Positions 21,850 to 34,887 of a DNA stretch of 64,000 nt are shown here, one piece after another. Under the pieces are notes generated by a model. That model searched no databases and was not told where the DNA came from. It saw only the letters and a list, made by a program, of their open reading frames with translations. Within the stretch, counting starts at the first letter, position 1. The number at the start of each line of letters is the position of its first letter. The stretch is taken from positions 15,196,001-15,260,000 of the forward strand of contig NC_077239.1 of NCBI RefSeq assembly GCF_947179165.1. Direction: 5' to 3'. Origin of the DNA: Solanum dulcamara. Its lineage: Eukaryota; Streptophyta; Magnoliopsida; Solanales; Solanaceae. Position numbers and translations under genes: made by a program.

Positions 21850-22830
21850 AGGGGGAGTATGTCTTATTTGGCCTTTATTCGGGATACTAATGCTGAGTCA
21901 CCTCCTATGGAGTCTATTTCTATGTTTAAGGAGTTTGTCGATGTGTTTCTTATTGATCTTCCTAGAGTCCATTTGGATAAGGACATTGACTTTTCAATTG
22001 ACTTGGAGCTAGGAACTAAGCCCATTTCTATTCTTTCATATCACATGGATCCAACTGAGCTAAAAGAGTTGAAGGACCAATTGCAGAACTTGTTGAGTAA
22101 CGGGTTTATTCGTCCTCACCTTGGGCACCAATTCTATTCGTGAAGAAGAATGATGGGTCTATGAGGATGTGCATTGAATATAGACAGTTGATTAAGGTGA
22201 CTATCAAGAACAAGTACCCTCATTCCCGTGTTGATGATTTGTTTGTCCAGCTTTAAGGAGCGGCTTTGTTCTCTAAGATTGACTTGAGATCTGGGTAGCA
22301 TCAGTTGAGGATTAGGCCATCAGGTATTCCCAAGATAGCTTTTAGGACCTGTTATGGCCAATATGAGTTTCTGGTTATGTCTTTTGGGTTGACTAATGCT
22401 GAAACAACATTCATAGAGTTGATGAATGGTGTGTTTCATATGTATCTAGACTCTTTTCTGATTGTTTTCATTGATGATATCTTGGTGTATTCCAAGACAG
22501 AGGAAGATCATGCTTGTCATTTGAGGTCTCTGCTTCAGAAATTAAGAGAGCAGAAGTTATATCAAAATTTCTCCAAATATGGGTTTTGGCTTGATTCTAT
22601 GGCATTTGTAAGACACGTGGTGTCCAAAGAGGGTATTAGGATGGATCCAGCTAAGATTAAGGCAATTCGAGGCTGGACTAGGCCTACTTCCCTTGTGGAG
22701 ATTTAGAGTTTTGTGGGCTTGGCTGGTTATTACAGATTCTTCATGTGGGGATTTTCTACTATTGCAGTTCCATTGACTAGACTGACTCAGAAAGTAGTTG
22801 ACTTCCATTAGTCTGAAGAGTATGAGGTAA
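21850..22830 (+). pseudogene. Element A reverse transcriptase, decayed
   Basis: [20 protein letters not shown] (near 22057) opens the domain. A frameshift and several stops follow, then [20 protein letters not shown] and [15 protein letters not shown] (about 22460), which holds the catalytic Asp pair. The domain closes with the connection segment SFVGLAGYY. Several stops are TAG or TAA where the family has Gln. Confidence 0.8.
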
Positions 22831-22869
22831 GCTTCTGAAAGCTCAAGCTTTATTAAGTACAACTCCTGT

Positions 22870-24798
22870 TTTGACCTTACCTGAGGAGGTTGTGGACTTC
22901 ACCATTTATTGTGATGCTTCTAGAGTTGGTTTAGGTGGACTGTTGATGCAAAAAGGGAAGATAGTTGCCTATATTTCTAAATAGTTGAAGGCATATGAGA
23001 AAAACTACCCTAATCACAATTTGGAGTTAGCAGAGATGGTGTTTGTGTCAAAGATATGGCGATATTAATTGTATGGTATGCATTTTGAGGTATTCATTGA
23101 TCACAAGAGTCTTCAATACATCTTCAGTCAGAAGGATCTAAAATTTAGATAGTATAGATGACTTGAGCTACTAAAGGACTATGTCATGACTATCTTGTAT
23201 CATTTGGGGAAGGCCAATATGGTGGCCGATGATTTGAGTAGGAAGGTTCTTAGTATTGGGAGTCTTGCCATGATTAGTGTTTACTGGAGGTCTTTTGCTA
23301 GGGATGTTCAGAGACTAGCCTACAACTTCATCCGATTGTGAGTTTATGAGGATTGTGGAGGTTTTGTTTTTTTCATTGAGGCTCGCTCTTTATTAGTTGA
23401 GAAGATTAGGGAATGACAATTTGATAATGAGAAATGATGTCTTATCCGAGACAAGCTTTTGAGAGGATAATCCAAGGAGTCTAGACTTGATTCTGATGGT
23501 GTTTTGAGGATTGAGGGCAGGATTTGTGTGCCAAAGGTGGGTGAATTGATTAGATTGATTCTAGAGGAGGTTCAGTGTTCTCGATATTTTATACATCCGA
23601 GTGCGGCAAAGATGTATCATGACCTTAGAAAACATTATTGGTGGTGTGGGATTAAGAGGGACATGGCATAGTTTGTGTCCAAGTATTTCATCTGTCAGCA
23701 AGTCAAGTGTGAGCACCAGCGGCCTAGAGGTGTGACTCAAAGGATGCCCATTCCTACATGGAAGTGGGAGCGGATCACCATGGACTTTGTTGTGGGTTTT
23801 CCTACCATCATGGGTGGTTATTATTCCATTTGAGTATTTGTTGATAGGCTAACCAAGTCTGCCCACTTCATTTCAGTTCAGATGAAGTATACGGTAGAGA
23901 AGCTAGCCCAGTTGTACATCAGTTAGATTGTTCGGCTTTATGGGGTGCCTATATCTATTGTTTCTAACTAGGGTTCATTGTTTACTTCACACTTCTAGAG
24001 GGAATTACAGCATGGTTTGGGTACTAGGCTTGATATGAGTACAACATTTCACCCATAGACTGATGGACATTCCGAGTGGACGATTCAGGTGTTGGAGCAT
24101 ATGCTTTGAGCCCAGGTTATTAATTTTGGTGCAAGGTGGGATCAATATTTTCCCTTAGCATAGTTTGCCTACAACAACAGTTATCACTCTAGTATTTAGA
24201 TGGCCCCATTTGAGGTGTTATATAGTAGGTGGTGCCGATCTCCTATTGGGTGGTTCGATTCAGCTAAGATATACTCTTTAGACACAGACTTGCTTAGAGA
24301 TGCCATGGAGCAGGTTTGTATGATTCAGGGTAGGCTCTTGATAACCCAGAGTAGGAAAAAGAGCTATGAAGATAGGAGAGTTTGACCATTAGAGTTCATG
24401 TAGAGTGATCATATTTGGCTCTGAGTGTCTCCCATGAAGGGCGTGATGCAGTTCTGGAAGAAGGGAAAGCTTAGCCCTTAGTTCATTGGACAATTTATGA
24501 TTTTTGGAGAGTAGGAGATGTGTCTTATAGATTGGACTTTCCACCTAGCTTATCAGCGATACATCCTGTTTTCCATATTTTCATGCTCCAAAAGTATGTT
24601 CTGGACGAGTTCCATGTGATCTCCCTTGATTCGTCAGAGTTGGGTCCAAATTTGACATTTGAGAAGGAGGCTATAGTCATTTTAGATAGGCAGGTCCATA
24701 AACTTAGGGCCAAGGAGATTGCTTCCGTAAAGGTATAGTGGAGACACCATTCAGCCGGAGTGGTAACTTGGGAGTTGGAGGATGTCATGTTTGCTTGA
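22870..24798 (+). pseudogene. Element A RNase H, integrase and C-terminal chromo-like region, decayed
   Basis: RNase H begins FTIYCDASRVGLGG and continues to ANMVADDLSRK (23215-23245). The integrase zinc finger keeps its two His (FIHPSAAKMYHDLRKHYWW) but the first Cys of the Cys pair is Tyr (SKYFICQQVK). The integrase core is cut by many stops. The C-terminal piece reads DVSYRLDFPPSLSAIHPVFH (24518-24578) and AIVILDRQVHKLRAKEIASV (24673-24732), ending YPQLFEV. That ending is typical of Tekay/Del-like elements. Confidence 0.8.
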
Positions 24799-24876
24799 TA
24801 TCCCCAACTTTTCGAGGTTCTAGGTACTTTCTTTTATTTTATGTTTGAGGTCAAACATAACTTTAGTGGTGGATGA

Positions 24877-24980
24877 TGTAATGACTTTGAAGGTCATTTT
24901 TGATAATTTTTATAAAATAGCCATTTTACCCCTCTCAAAAGTTACCCCGAGTCATGTTTGATCAATATTAAAGTTGGTTT
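24877..24980 (+). mobile_element. Element A, 3' LTR (first 104 bp only)
   Basis: Begins TGTAATGACTTTGAAGG right after the purine-rich AGTGGTGGATGA. It stops abruptly at 24980, where the inverted LTR of A' starts with TG. Confidence 0.8.
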
Positions 24981-27611
24981 TGTCACAACCCGAATCCGGG
25001 TATGATGACACTTGTCCTTTCCCACCGGGAAAGTCAGCCTAAAATCCAATAAAAACATAAATAATGCTGAAGTAAGGAGATAAAAGATATAAACATAAGC
25101 TGACGGCTTTCAAATCTAAAGTAATCCCCAAAACCTGGTTGTCATATGTAAAAGCCTCTAGTAAAACATAACTAAAAAATAAATACAAGTCTTGATGCAT
25201 TGGCTTCTCTAATAGAACATAGCATAAGTAAAAAGGAAAAGGGAGATCACTGGACTACAACATCTACCTCTCAATTCACCTCAAAGTCTCGGAGAATAGA
25301 ATACGACTCACACACAGTCCGGGCTCTAAACCTACATAGGTGAAGAAGCAAGAAGTGAGTACCAAACAACATGGTACTCAGCAAGTCAATAACAAAACCA
25401 GGCAAATTAATAGACACTAAAACTCCTTACATCCCAACCAAACCTTCTCAACTACAAACCTCGCAGAAATCAGCCAAATCTAGTCTACATAGTTCATATC
25501 TATATCAAGTATTTCATCAACAGCTCATTAGGATCACCAAATAAGTCACATCAGTATCAAATATATCAATTATAGAGACAAAACGGGGCATATACACACT
25601 TTACGATGACATATAGATGTAATACAATGCAATATAATGTGATGTCACGTAAAATGATGCATGTCTGACCTAATGATATACATCCGTTGTATAATAGATT
25701 TGAACCCATAGGGGCCGCACAAAGACTATGTATCCTCCACGGGCGTATGGTACGATCCCATCTCTCTCATAGATAATTCTACTATGGACATGTGGCTTGA
25801 TACCTGTTCCCTCTCAATATGAATCCACCAGAACCATTTCCCACCAGCATAAGTATCAATAAAGTCTCATCACAGTATTCCAGAACCAATGCAAATAAGC
25901 ATGTTCACATAAATAATGAGAGAATGATAGTTTCCAAAGTCACAACGCAATTCACGTCACACTATCAATAATATATCAACATCAACAAGTACATTATTTA
26001 CATAATTATGAGTCAGCAAGTCTACAATTCATTAGTCTTTTATAACATTTAAGATCACTCGGTAACAAAATATGTCCAAGTCAATTACCATAATCTACAA
26101 TGAGAAATTGACAAATTCATCAATTTCATAACCACACTTAGGCTATCATAATATTTCATCAAGTTCATGTCAAGTTCAAATCAAGGAGTTCACATTTCCG
26201 ATAAATATCAATGCACACATAGTCCTTTTATTACTCTGATCTTTCATAAGGCACAATTCACATGTTTATCATCCCAATACTTATTCCCATTTTACCCCAA
26301 CACATATACGAATTCAAGTTCAAGTAGTCTACAAGATTTAAGGGATTTTAGAAGTTCACTTGTCATAATTGATACTCGATAAATCATTAAATTGAGCCTT
26401 CGAAACTATCGACACCTAAATCACAAAATTCAGGAAAAAGGGTCACATGACTCAAAAATTTGATTTCAAAAATGGGGTTTAAATCTGGAGTTTTTTGGAT
26501 GAAAATGTTCCTCAAAGTATTTGGAACTCATTAGCAAAAATCATTTTAAAAATAGAGTTGTATCCAACTCATAATCATCATTTTTCATTTGAAAACCCAA
26601 GTTCTTGAAATCCCAAATTTGCCAATCAAATCTCAAATTTTTGATATTAAAATCACATTTGATGCTATAGAAGTGAGTTTTAGGGTCAGAAACACTTACC
26701 TAAATGATTCCCAGCAAGAACCCCTTCAAATATCGCCTCAAGGATATTTCCCAAACTCAAAAATGGAGGAAATGGGGATAAGCCCCGAGCAAAGTCCTCT
26801 TTGATCTTGCTAAAGCTACTTAGGGGTCGCTTTCACAAGGCTCGTAAAAACCCGGCCTTCGCTTTCGCGACAAGGTGTTCTCTTAAGAGAAGATCTCTTT
26901 CGTGACACACCCTCACGATCGCGAGGCTTGCAGCCAAGTCACACCAAATCTTTCATAAGGACCAAATATTCCTCGAACGTACCTTCGAGATTCGATAGAA
27001 CCCTTTACACACAAACCATACATGCAACCTACTAAAATCAACGTTATAGACTTAATGAAACCATCGAAATTCAAATTCGAGGTCTCCTTGAGCTAAAATC
27101 TAATAAGTTGTAACCAAATTACTCTAAGCCTCAAAAAGACCAAATTGCCCTTGGAGTTTCCATAAAATACACATGAACTCTTCCAAGCCTAAAATCATCC
27201 TCTAAATCCAACGGAATAGTCAGAATCCAATTCCGTGCATCTGAACTCTGAATGTTGACCATAGTCAACTCTAAACTCAAAAAACTCAATTATTTCCAAC
27301 TTAGGACCTCAAATCCTCGATATAACCCCAAAACGAATTCCATCAACTCTCCTAGACCAAATTCTACATTCCAAAGCTGATGGAATCGATGAAATGTTAT
27401 TCCAAGACTTGAAACTCCAAATAACACCGTATACTACTATTTCACAACTTAATCTTTTAAAACTCAAATCTTTCCAAGAATCTCAACTTTTTACCAAATT
27501 TCACAAAACTGAAATTGAATACTAATCAAACATGACTCGAGATAGCTATCGAGAGGAGTAAAATGGTCATTTTTATAAAAATTACCAAGAACGATCGTCA
27601 GAGTTATTACA
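24981..27611 (-). mobile_element. Full-length LTR of element A', inverted
   Basis: Read on the minus strand it starts TGTAATAACTCTGACG at 27611 and ends GGGTTGTGACA at 24981, 2,631 bp, and aligns throughout with LTR A. Directly beyond the start (27612 on) is text like the 3' internal end of element A (GTTGGATGA, then AAACAT-rich), so this is the 3' LTR of a minus-strand copy. Flanking pentamers do not match. The GC-rich word cluster lies at about 26838-26935. Confidence 0.8.
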
Positions 27612-28560
27612 TCATCCAACATTAAAAACTATGTTCATCTTTGAACATAAAGTACAAGAAAGAAGAATACTCGACCCTACCAAGAGTCCGAGGCATAACC
27701 TCCAAGTTCGGTATTTGTCTCCCCTAAGTGAAATATTCCTTAGACCATATCGTCAATATCTACTATCAAACTGAACCTTCAAATCAAACTTTGGCGGATC
27801 TATCAATCCGGAGAAATTTTCAAGTCATAGACTAACCCATGGACAAAATCTGAACCCAAATCATCTTAACCATAGTATAACCATGAGGACAAATCTTTCA
27901 TCATATAACCATGAGAGAATTTTGAACCAATACTTACTAAAATCAGGGGTTAGCTTGAATTAGACACCAACCACTCATAACACATGAACCATCACATATT
28001 CTAGAAAAATTCTATTCTCACATCCAAATCTTCCCATAAGCTTAAGTTATACAAATCTGATTCATAGACATGCAGGCCTCACAAAAGTGATCAGGTGAAC
28101 GCTTAAGCGAGTGTCGCGAAAGCAACTCCTGAGTAGCTTTAGCGAGATTAGAGAGGACTTTGGTCGAGGCTTAATCCTATTTCCTCTATTTTTGAGTTTG
28201 GGAAATATTCTTGAGGCAATTTGTTAAGGGGTTCTTGCTGGGAATCATTTGGATAAGTGTTTTCGAGCCTAAAACTTCACTTGCCTAGCATCAAATCTGA
28301 TTTTAACATCAGAAATTTGAGATTTGATTGGCAAAATTTGGAATTTTCAAGAACTTGGGTTATCAAATGAAAAATAGTGATTATTAGTTGGATACAACTC
28401 AGATTTTAAAATGGTTTTCGCTAATGTGTTTCAAATTCTTTGAGAAACATTTTCATCCAAAAAATGACGGAATTTCATTGTGAGACTTAAAAATTCAAAT
28501 GACACCGAGTACCACTATTTCACAACTTAAGCTTTCAAAACTAAAATATTTGAATTCTGA
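27612..28560. mobile_element. Mosaic of element A' internal end and LTR pieces in both orientations
   Basis: 27612-27700 is the minus-strand internal 3' end of A'. 27700-28080 is unassigned. 28080-28480 matches an LTR A segment in plus orientation (GTGTCGCGAAAGCAAC ... TTTTCATCC). 28480-28560 matches the same LTR family in minus orientation (ACCACTATTTCACAACTTAA). The order cannot come from a single insertion. Confidence 0.6.
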
Positions 28561-31296
28561 TCATTTTTGGTAATTGTTTTACAAAATGACCATTTTAACC
28601 CTCTCAATAATTGGACTGAGTCATATTTGATCAGTATTTAAAGTTAGTTTTTAGAAAAGTTAAGGTTTTGGAAAGATTTGAGTTTTTGAAAGTTTAAGTC
28701 ATAATATAGTGGTATTCAGTGTCATTTGAAGTTTCGAGTCTCGAAATGGAGTTTTGTCAATTTCATAAGCTCTAGAATATGGAATTTGGTCTAGTGTAGT
28801 TCACAAAATTAGGTTTGGGGTTATATCAAGTATTTGAGGTCCTAAGTTGAAAAAGATTGAGTTTTTGAGGTTAGATTTGTCTTTGGTCAACATTCAAAGT
28901 TTGAATTCTCAGAATTGAATTTGGACAACTTTGTTGGATTTGGGAGATGATTTTAGGCCTAGGAAAAGTTACTGTGTATTTTTTGGAAGCTCCAAGAGTA
29001 TTTTGTTTTTTTAACATAAAGTTAGTTTGGTTGCGATTGGTTAGATTTCGGGTTAAGGAGACCTCAAATTTGAATTTTGATGATTCTATTAAGTCCAAAA
29101 TGTCTAATTTTGTATGATAGTACATGTGGTTTTTGTGTACAAAATTCTGAATAAATTTCGAGGATCGATTCAGAGACTTTGTAGAATTATTTGATTTGTT
29201 GAGTTTTGATGCAACCACGATCGCGAAGGGCCTGTCGCTTTTGCAACATCCACTTTAGTGAAGGCCCCTCACTTTCATGAAGGGAGAGATTTTATATCGG
29301 GGTTCTGTTAAGCGAACATTGGGTCGCGAACGTAAAGCCCGCAAAAGTAACCCGTAGTTCGCGAAAGTGAGACCTAAGGGGTTTATGGCCGGTGTTTTAG
29401 CCTTATTCTCTATTTTTAGACTTTGAGAACTCATTTGGGCAAATTTTGAAGTGATTTTTCAAGGAAATTTGATTGGGTAAGTGTTCCTAACCTAAAATCT
29501 ACATTACCCATTCATTATATCATGATTTTGACTTCGAATTAAGGGGTTTGGATTCCAAATTTTTAAGAATTTTCTTCAAGAACTTTAAATTTCTTAAAAT
29601 AAGGATTGTGGAATGTTTTGAACTCCATTTTTGAAATAGTTTTCTTTAATGTATTCCTCATTCCTTGAGGATCATTTTTATCCTAATGTTCCCGGATTGA
29701 AACCCCATTTTCGAAATTAAATTTTTGTGCCATTTTATGCCTTTTACCCAAATTTCATGATTTTTGCTGTCTTTAGTTTTGTATCTTGATTGTGAATCAT
29801 AATTTGGCTAGATTGTGGTATGTTGGGGGCTATTCGAAAGGGAAATGTTCAAATACTTGATTGATCGATTATTAATTAAGGCAAGTAAACTTCTAAAACC
29901 CCGTAAATCTTGTAGATTACTTGAAATTGCTTTTGAATATGTGTTGAGGTGAAGTGGGAATAAGATTTGGGATGATAATTATGTGAATTGTGCGTAATAA
30001 AAGATCGGAGTGATAAAAGGGACTATGTATGCTATGATTTGATTAGAAATGTGAACTCCTTGACTTGAAGTTGATATGAACTTGATAAAATATTATGATA
30101 ACCTAAATATGATTTTTAAATTTATGAATTTGTCATTTGATCATTGCTGATCATGGTAATTGACTTGGACATACTTGCTCACCGATTGATCTTAAATGTG
30201 ATAAAGGGGTAGTTACATGTAGACTTGATGACTCATAATTATGTAAATGATATACCTATTGATGTTGATTTATTATTGATAGTGTAACGTGAATTATATT
30301 GATATGAATTCCATTATGACTGTGGACAATATCACTCTCTCATTATTTGTGTGAAAATGCTTATTTACAGTTTTAGAACACTGTGATGACAATTGATTGA
30401 TACTTATGCCACTAGAAAATTGTTTCAGCAGATTGATACTTATACCAATGGGAATATATTTCGGTGAATTCATATTGAGAGGAAATAGGGATAGGGCCAT
30501 ACCTGTGTGGCGGAGTTATCTATGAGAGAGATGAGATCGGGCCACACATCTGTGTTGGATACATGGTCTTGTTCGGCCCCTATGGGTTTCGATTTGTTAT
30601 ACATCGGATGTGTATTATTAGGAAAGACATGCATCCCTTTACATGTCAGCACATTGCATTGCATTGCATCTTATCTATCATCGTGAAGTTGTGTATATAC
30701 CCCTTATGTTCTGTGATTTGAACTATTTGGAACTGATATGACTTATTCGGTGATACTATTGATCTATTATTGACCAATGTGCTATATGAACTGAGTAGAG
30801 TCGATTGTGCTAATGTTTGTTCAGGTTATAATTGAAGAGGTTCGGTTGGGAAGAAATGAGTTCTAGTATCTATTAGATTTACTTGTCTTTCTTAGTTGGC
30901 TTGGTGAGTACCGTGTTGTTTGGTACTCATCCCTTGCTATCTACAGTTGTGTAGGTTTCGAGTCTTAACAGTGACTCATGCTTTCTTTGCCTTCATTCGA
31001 GGCTTTAAGAGGAGACTTGTGAGGTAGCCATTTTATGCCGGTGATCATCCTTGCCCCTTTTATTTATGCTTTGTTTTACTTGAGAAACAAAGATATTGAG
31101 ACTTGTATTTATTTTAATTTCTGTTATATTAAAGGCTTGCATATGTGAAACTAGTCCTTTGGGATATTGTAGTTGACTAAGACTTCTGCTTTTGTATATT
31201 TATCTATCTATTTAAATTATTTCTGCAAATTTTGGGTCTTAGGCTTACTTGTTCAATGGGAAAGGATAAGTGCCATCACACCATGACCCAAGTCAT
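28561..31296 (+). mobile_element. LTR of the A family, nearly complete, no internal region
   Basis: About 2.7 kb aligning with LTR A from roughly its 17th base (TCATTTTTGGTAATTG) to a final CCAAGTCATGA. It lacks a primer-binding site after its end, so it is a solo LTR or the end of a lost copy. It gives the uninterrupted state of the place where the solo LTR inserted in element A (30892). A GC-rich TCGCGAAGG-type cluster lies at 29213-29375. Confidence 0.75.
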
Positions 31297-31865
31297 GAAA
31301 AATTTTCTGCCAAACACTTAATGCAAAGTTAGTAACGTAATATATTGACTTTATTTGAATTACTTTCATCTTCCCATACTTATTAAAAATATATTATTTA
31401 ATCAATTTTTTTATGTTTAAGTTTCAAAGAAAAATTTAAAGGAAAAACCAAAGGTTGCATTTTTCTCTAATAATTGTGGACCTTTTGGTTCGTCTTTATT
31501 AAAGAATCAATTATTTTAACTTTATTTTATGGGGGGGGGGATAGGGAGGAAATTCTTGGAAAAAGATAAAGGTTTGGTTGATAGCAAAGCTCATAGAATT
31601 CTATATAACTTTTATTAAAATATATAGTTTTCTTTTACATGTTTTTTCCATCAAGTTATATTCTTAAGTTAAATTACATATTATGTTGCATAGCCTTGAA
31701 TTTGCTATTATTCTGAAAGAGTTTTGGGATTTTATTTAATTTCTTTAAGCATGTTAGAATGAAAAATGCTGCAAATATTCAAGAGAGCATTTTAATATGT
31801 AGAATAAATGAAATAATATTATAAGTAGTGTGAATACAAGTAAACAGATTATATTCTACTTTCCT
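31297..31865. other. Unassigned AT-rich gap with a G10 run
   Basis: No coding or repeat similarity is seen. A homopolymer of ten G starts at about 31531, unusual in such AT-rich sequence. Confidence 0.4.
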
Positions 31866-32237
31866 ACAATGATCTTGAAGGTCATTTTTGGTAATTTTTA
31901 TAAAATGACCATTTTACCTCTCCTGGTAGTTGCCCCAAGTCATGTTTGATCAGTATTCGAAGTTGGTTTTGTAAAATTCTTTGAAAAGTTAAGGTTTTAT
32001 ATAAGATTTAAATTTTGAAGACTTAAGTTGTCAATTAGTGGTATTTTGTGTCATTCAAAGTTTCGAATTTTAGAACGAAAAATTCCATCAGCTTCGAAAT
32101 GTGAAATATTTTCTAGAAGAGTTGACAGAATCGAACACGGAGTAATATCGAGGATTTGAGGTCCTAAGTTAGAACTTTTTGAATTTTTGATCAAAGAGTT
32201 GACTTTGGTCAATATCCAGAGATTTGATGCTCGGAAA
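31866..32237 (+). mobile_element. LTR A fragment (first 0.37 kb)
   Basis: ATGATCTTGAAGGTCATTTT and following text match the start of LTR A and end abruptly at GATGCTCGG, where element B's LTR begins. It looks like a deletion junction. Confidence 0.7.
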
Positions 32238-34887
32238 TATATATACACAGAGGGAGACAGGTAAATACAGGATGATGTGTGCTAACCCTCACCTCTATTG
32301 AAGACTTCAGTTGGTTCGAGATCAACGCTAATAGATGGTGCTCAGACCTACATCACAAAAATAGATGCAGAGTGTAGTATGAGTGATAAAAAAACATGTA
32401 CCTAATAGGTATCATAGGCCGGCTGAGCAAGAAAAGCAAAAGCAAATATAAATTCGAGAACTAGACACAACGAGACAGGAACAAGAAGTAAAATATGCAT
32501 GTACACGAGTGTACTTACACATAAAGAGAAAAAGAGTGGCTAACTAAATCCACCGGGCTACCATAAACCCAACGAATATGATCGTGCACAAGTGTAAAAG
32601 CAACAACCTAAACAAACTCCCATAAGCTCGACAGGAGCAAGGATAGTTGTAATGAGATTAAGAAATTTGATATAGTACCAAGAATGTCACAACATCATGC
32701 AGACTCAAATCGAATTATACCGAAAGCCTGAAGCTTGAACTTGAAGCATGAAGGAGTAAGGACTTGAACCAAATGAATATAGGAGTACCAGGGACTTGAA
32801 ATGAGATTTAGAATAACAAAAGACTTGAACAAAGGATAAGGATATTCGTGGACTCGAACCACATGCAAATGAGACCAAGGACTTGAACTGAGGTAATAAT
32901 ATTTATGGACTTGAACCAAGGCTCATAAGTAGCTATAGAGTAAAACCAATGCAATGACTTGAACCGAGACTATAATACCAAGGCAATGACTTGAACTGTG
33001 CCTAGTGGAGTAATTTGGGGACCTGAACCATGAGTAGAGGTAAATCAGTCAAAATTAGGATCAACGGCCAATCGAATAATATGGGGAGTACCCCCAATCA
33101 ATAAATCACTCCAGCCAAACCACACCAACCAGAATCCTCGAATAAACTTCTTGAACTAAGGATCAAGTGATATGAGAATGATGAAAATAGGGAATTATAG
33201 ATAAGAGGTCCCAAAAGCTGAGTCACTGTCTAACTAAGGCCCAGACTATTAGACTCAAGTCTGCTATATCAGTCTACAGGGAGGTTAGTTGTCTTAAGCG
33301 ATGTCAGATAAGTTCCAAGGCCTAACAACACCAAAATCACGCAAGTCTATGATAATTATTACTCTAAGCCTAGACTAAGGCCAAACATGTTTCACAACAA
33401 CATAAATTAAACACACAATATGCCACAAAAATTATGGGTGATCAACAATAACAGAAGACAGGCTATAATAGTCCAAATTTCTAGAAAATTGAGCCTAAGA
33501 CATGATTTCTAGGAATTTGGCATACGCGATACCCAACAACCCCAAATCTCATATAATTTAATATACAAATGCTTAACATGCTCAGTCTAAAGAGGGGAAA
33601 GCCATAGCCTACTAGTAGGCTGACCACACATGCTCCAATTCAAGTAACTAGAGTTTTTCCCTCCATACGACCTCCGAATGCTGCTCCTGAACTCGTGTTA
33701 CAAAATTAAGAGTCAAAAATAGAAATGTGGGACCAGCTCCAAAATTTCTAGAATTAATTCTGTAAAAAGGTCCTAAAGAGTACCCTGAACTTGTGTTACA
33801 AAATGGAACACCATTCAGGGCTTGAAATAGCCCAAAACTAAGACATGCAACAAAATCATAATTTCCACAATTAAAGCTTATGGGACAGGGTTTTTTTCAC
33901 AAATTTTACCTCAACGTTGCTTTTTCGACACTCTTCATTACCCACCTAAGTAGACTCAGCAATTTCGGACCTAATGCACTTACAATCACTAAATTCGGAC
34001 TAGAAATTAGAGAGTTATCGCAAATTAAAAATTGGAAATGAAGGTTAGTCGAGGTCTGGTCTTAATTTAAAAGACTAGACGAGATTCTTCTCTTCGCATT
34101 CGCGAAGAACAGGATCACGATCGCGATCCACAAGGAAAAAATCCCTACGCGATCATGAGGTTTACCTCTGCCATCGCGATGACCAAAATTAGTCAATGCC
34201 TAAAATCCTCTTTGCCATCATGGAGACATCATCTTGATCGCGATAAAGGAATATACTTGCGCCCAATTTTTTGCTAGAACAGCAATTTGAGCAATGTCCA
34301 AAACCTCTGATGAGGTGCTAAGTATTTGTTCGGAATCCCATGCGGGCAAAAATATATGCGACCCCAGCAAATTTCACGTTGTAGACTCAATGTTCAAAAT
34401 TTCCATACAAGGTCACTTTAACAAAAAGTGGGTCCCACACCTAAGTTCCATACTTAACCCAATTCCACAACGGGGACTCAAGATTAGTCGAAAGTCTCAG
34501 AAATGAATGAAGGGTCGTTCTAGAAAAAACTCGATATTCCATAACTAACTATATTGACAAAATTTTAATCCAAGCGCATTTTCCAAGAATGTTGACTAGA
34601 TGCAACCTTAGGCCAAATTTCAAAGGCTAAAGCACAAAATGGCCCTAAACTCGTACCGATTGCCTCAATACTCGTGCCAATAAAAGCTAATAGCCTAATT
34701 TGGCCATTATAGAGCTGATGGAATCGTCAGAATTACATTCTTATGTCGTTTAATTAAAGTAATGACTGAAGTCAACTTTTAAGTTATAAAAGCTCCAAAA
34801 TAATGAAATAGGCCTAATACCCAAACAAAGGACTAAGCGACCAAATAGTCAATGCCAGTAAGTCATAAATGACTTTGGGTCACTACA
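32238..34887 (-). mobile_element. Element B, 3' LTR (end truncated)
   Basis: On the minus strand it starts TGTAGTGACCCAAAGTC at 34887 and aligns with 40900-43048. The last 0.3 kb or so of the LTR is missing at 32238. About ten repeats of a word like GGACTTGAACC (or its variants) lie at 32755-33010 and are matched by 41405-41650 in the other LTR. A CGCGATCGTG-type word cluster lies at 34085-34255. Confidence 0.75.
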
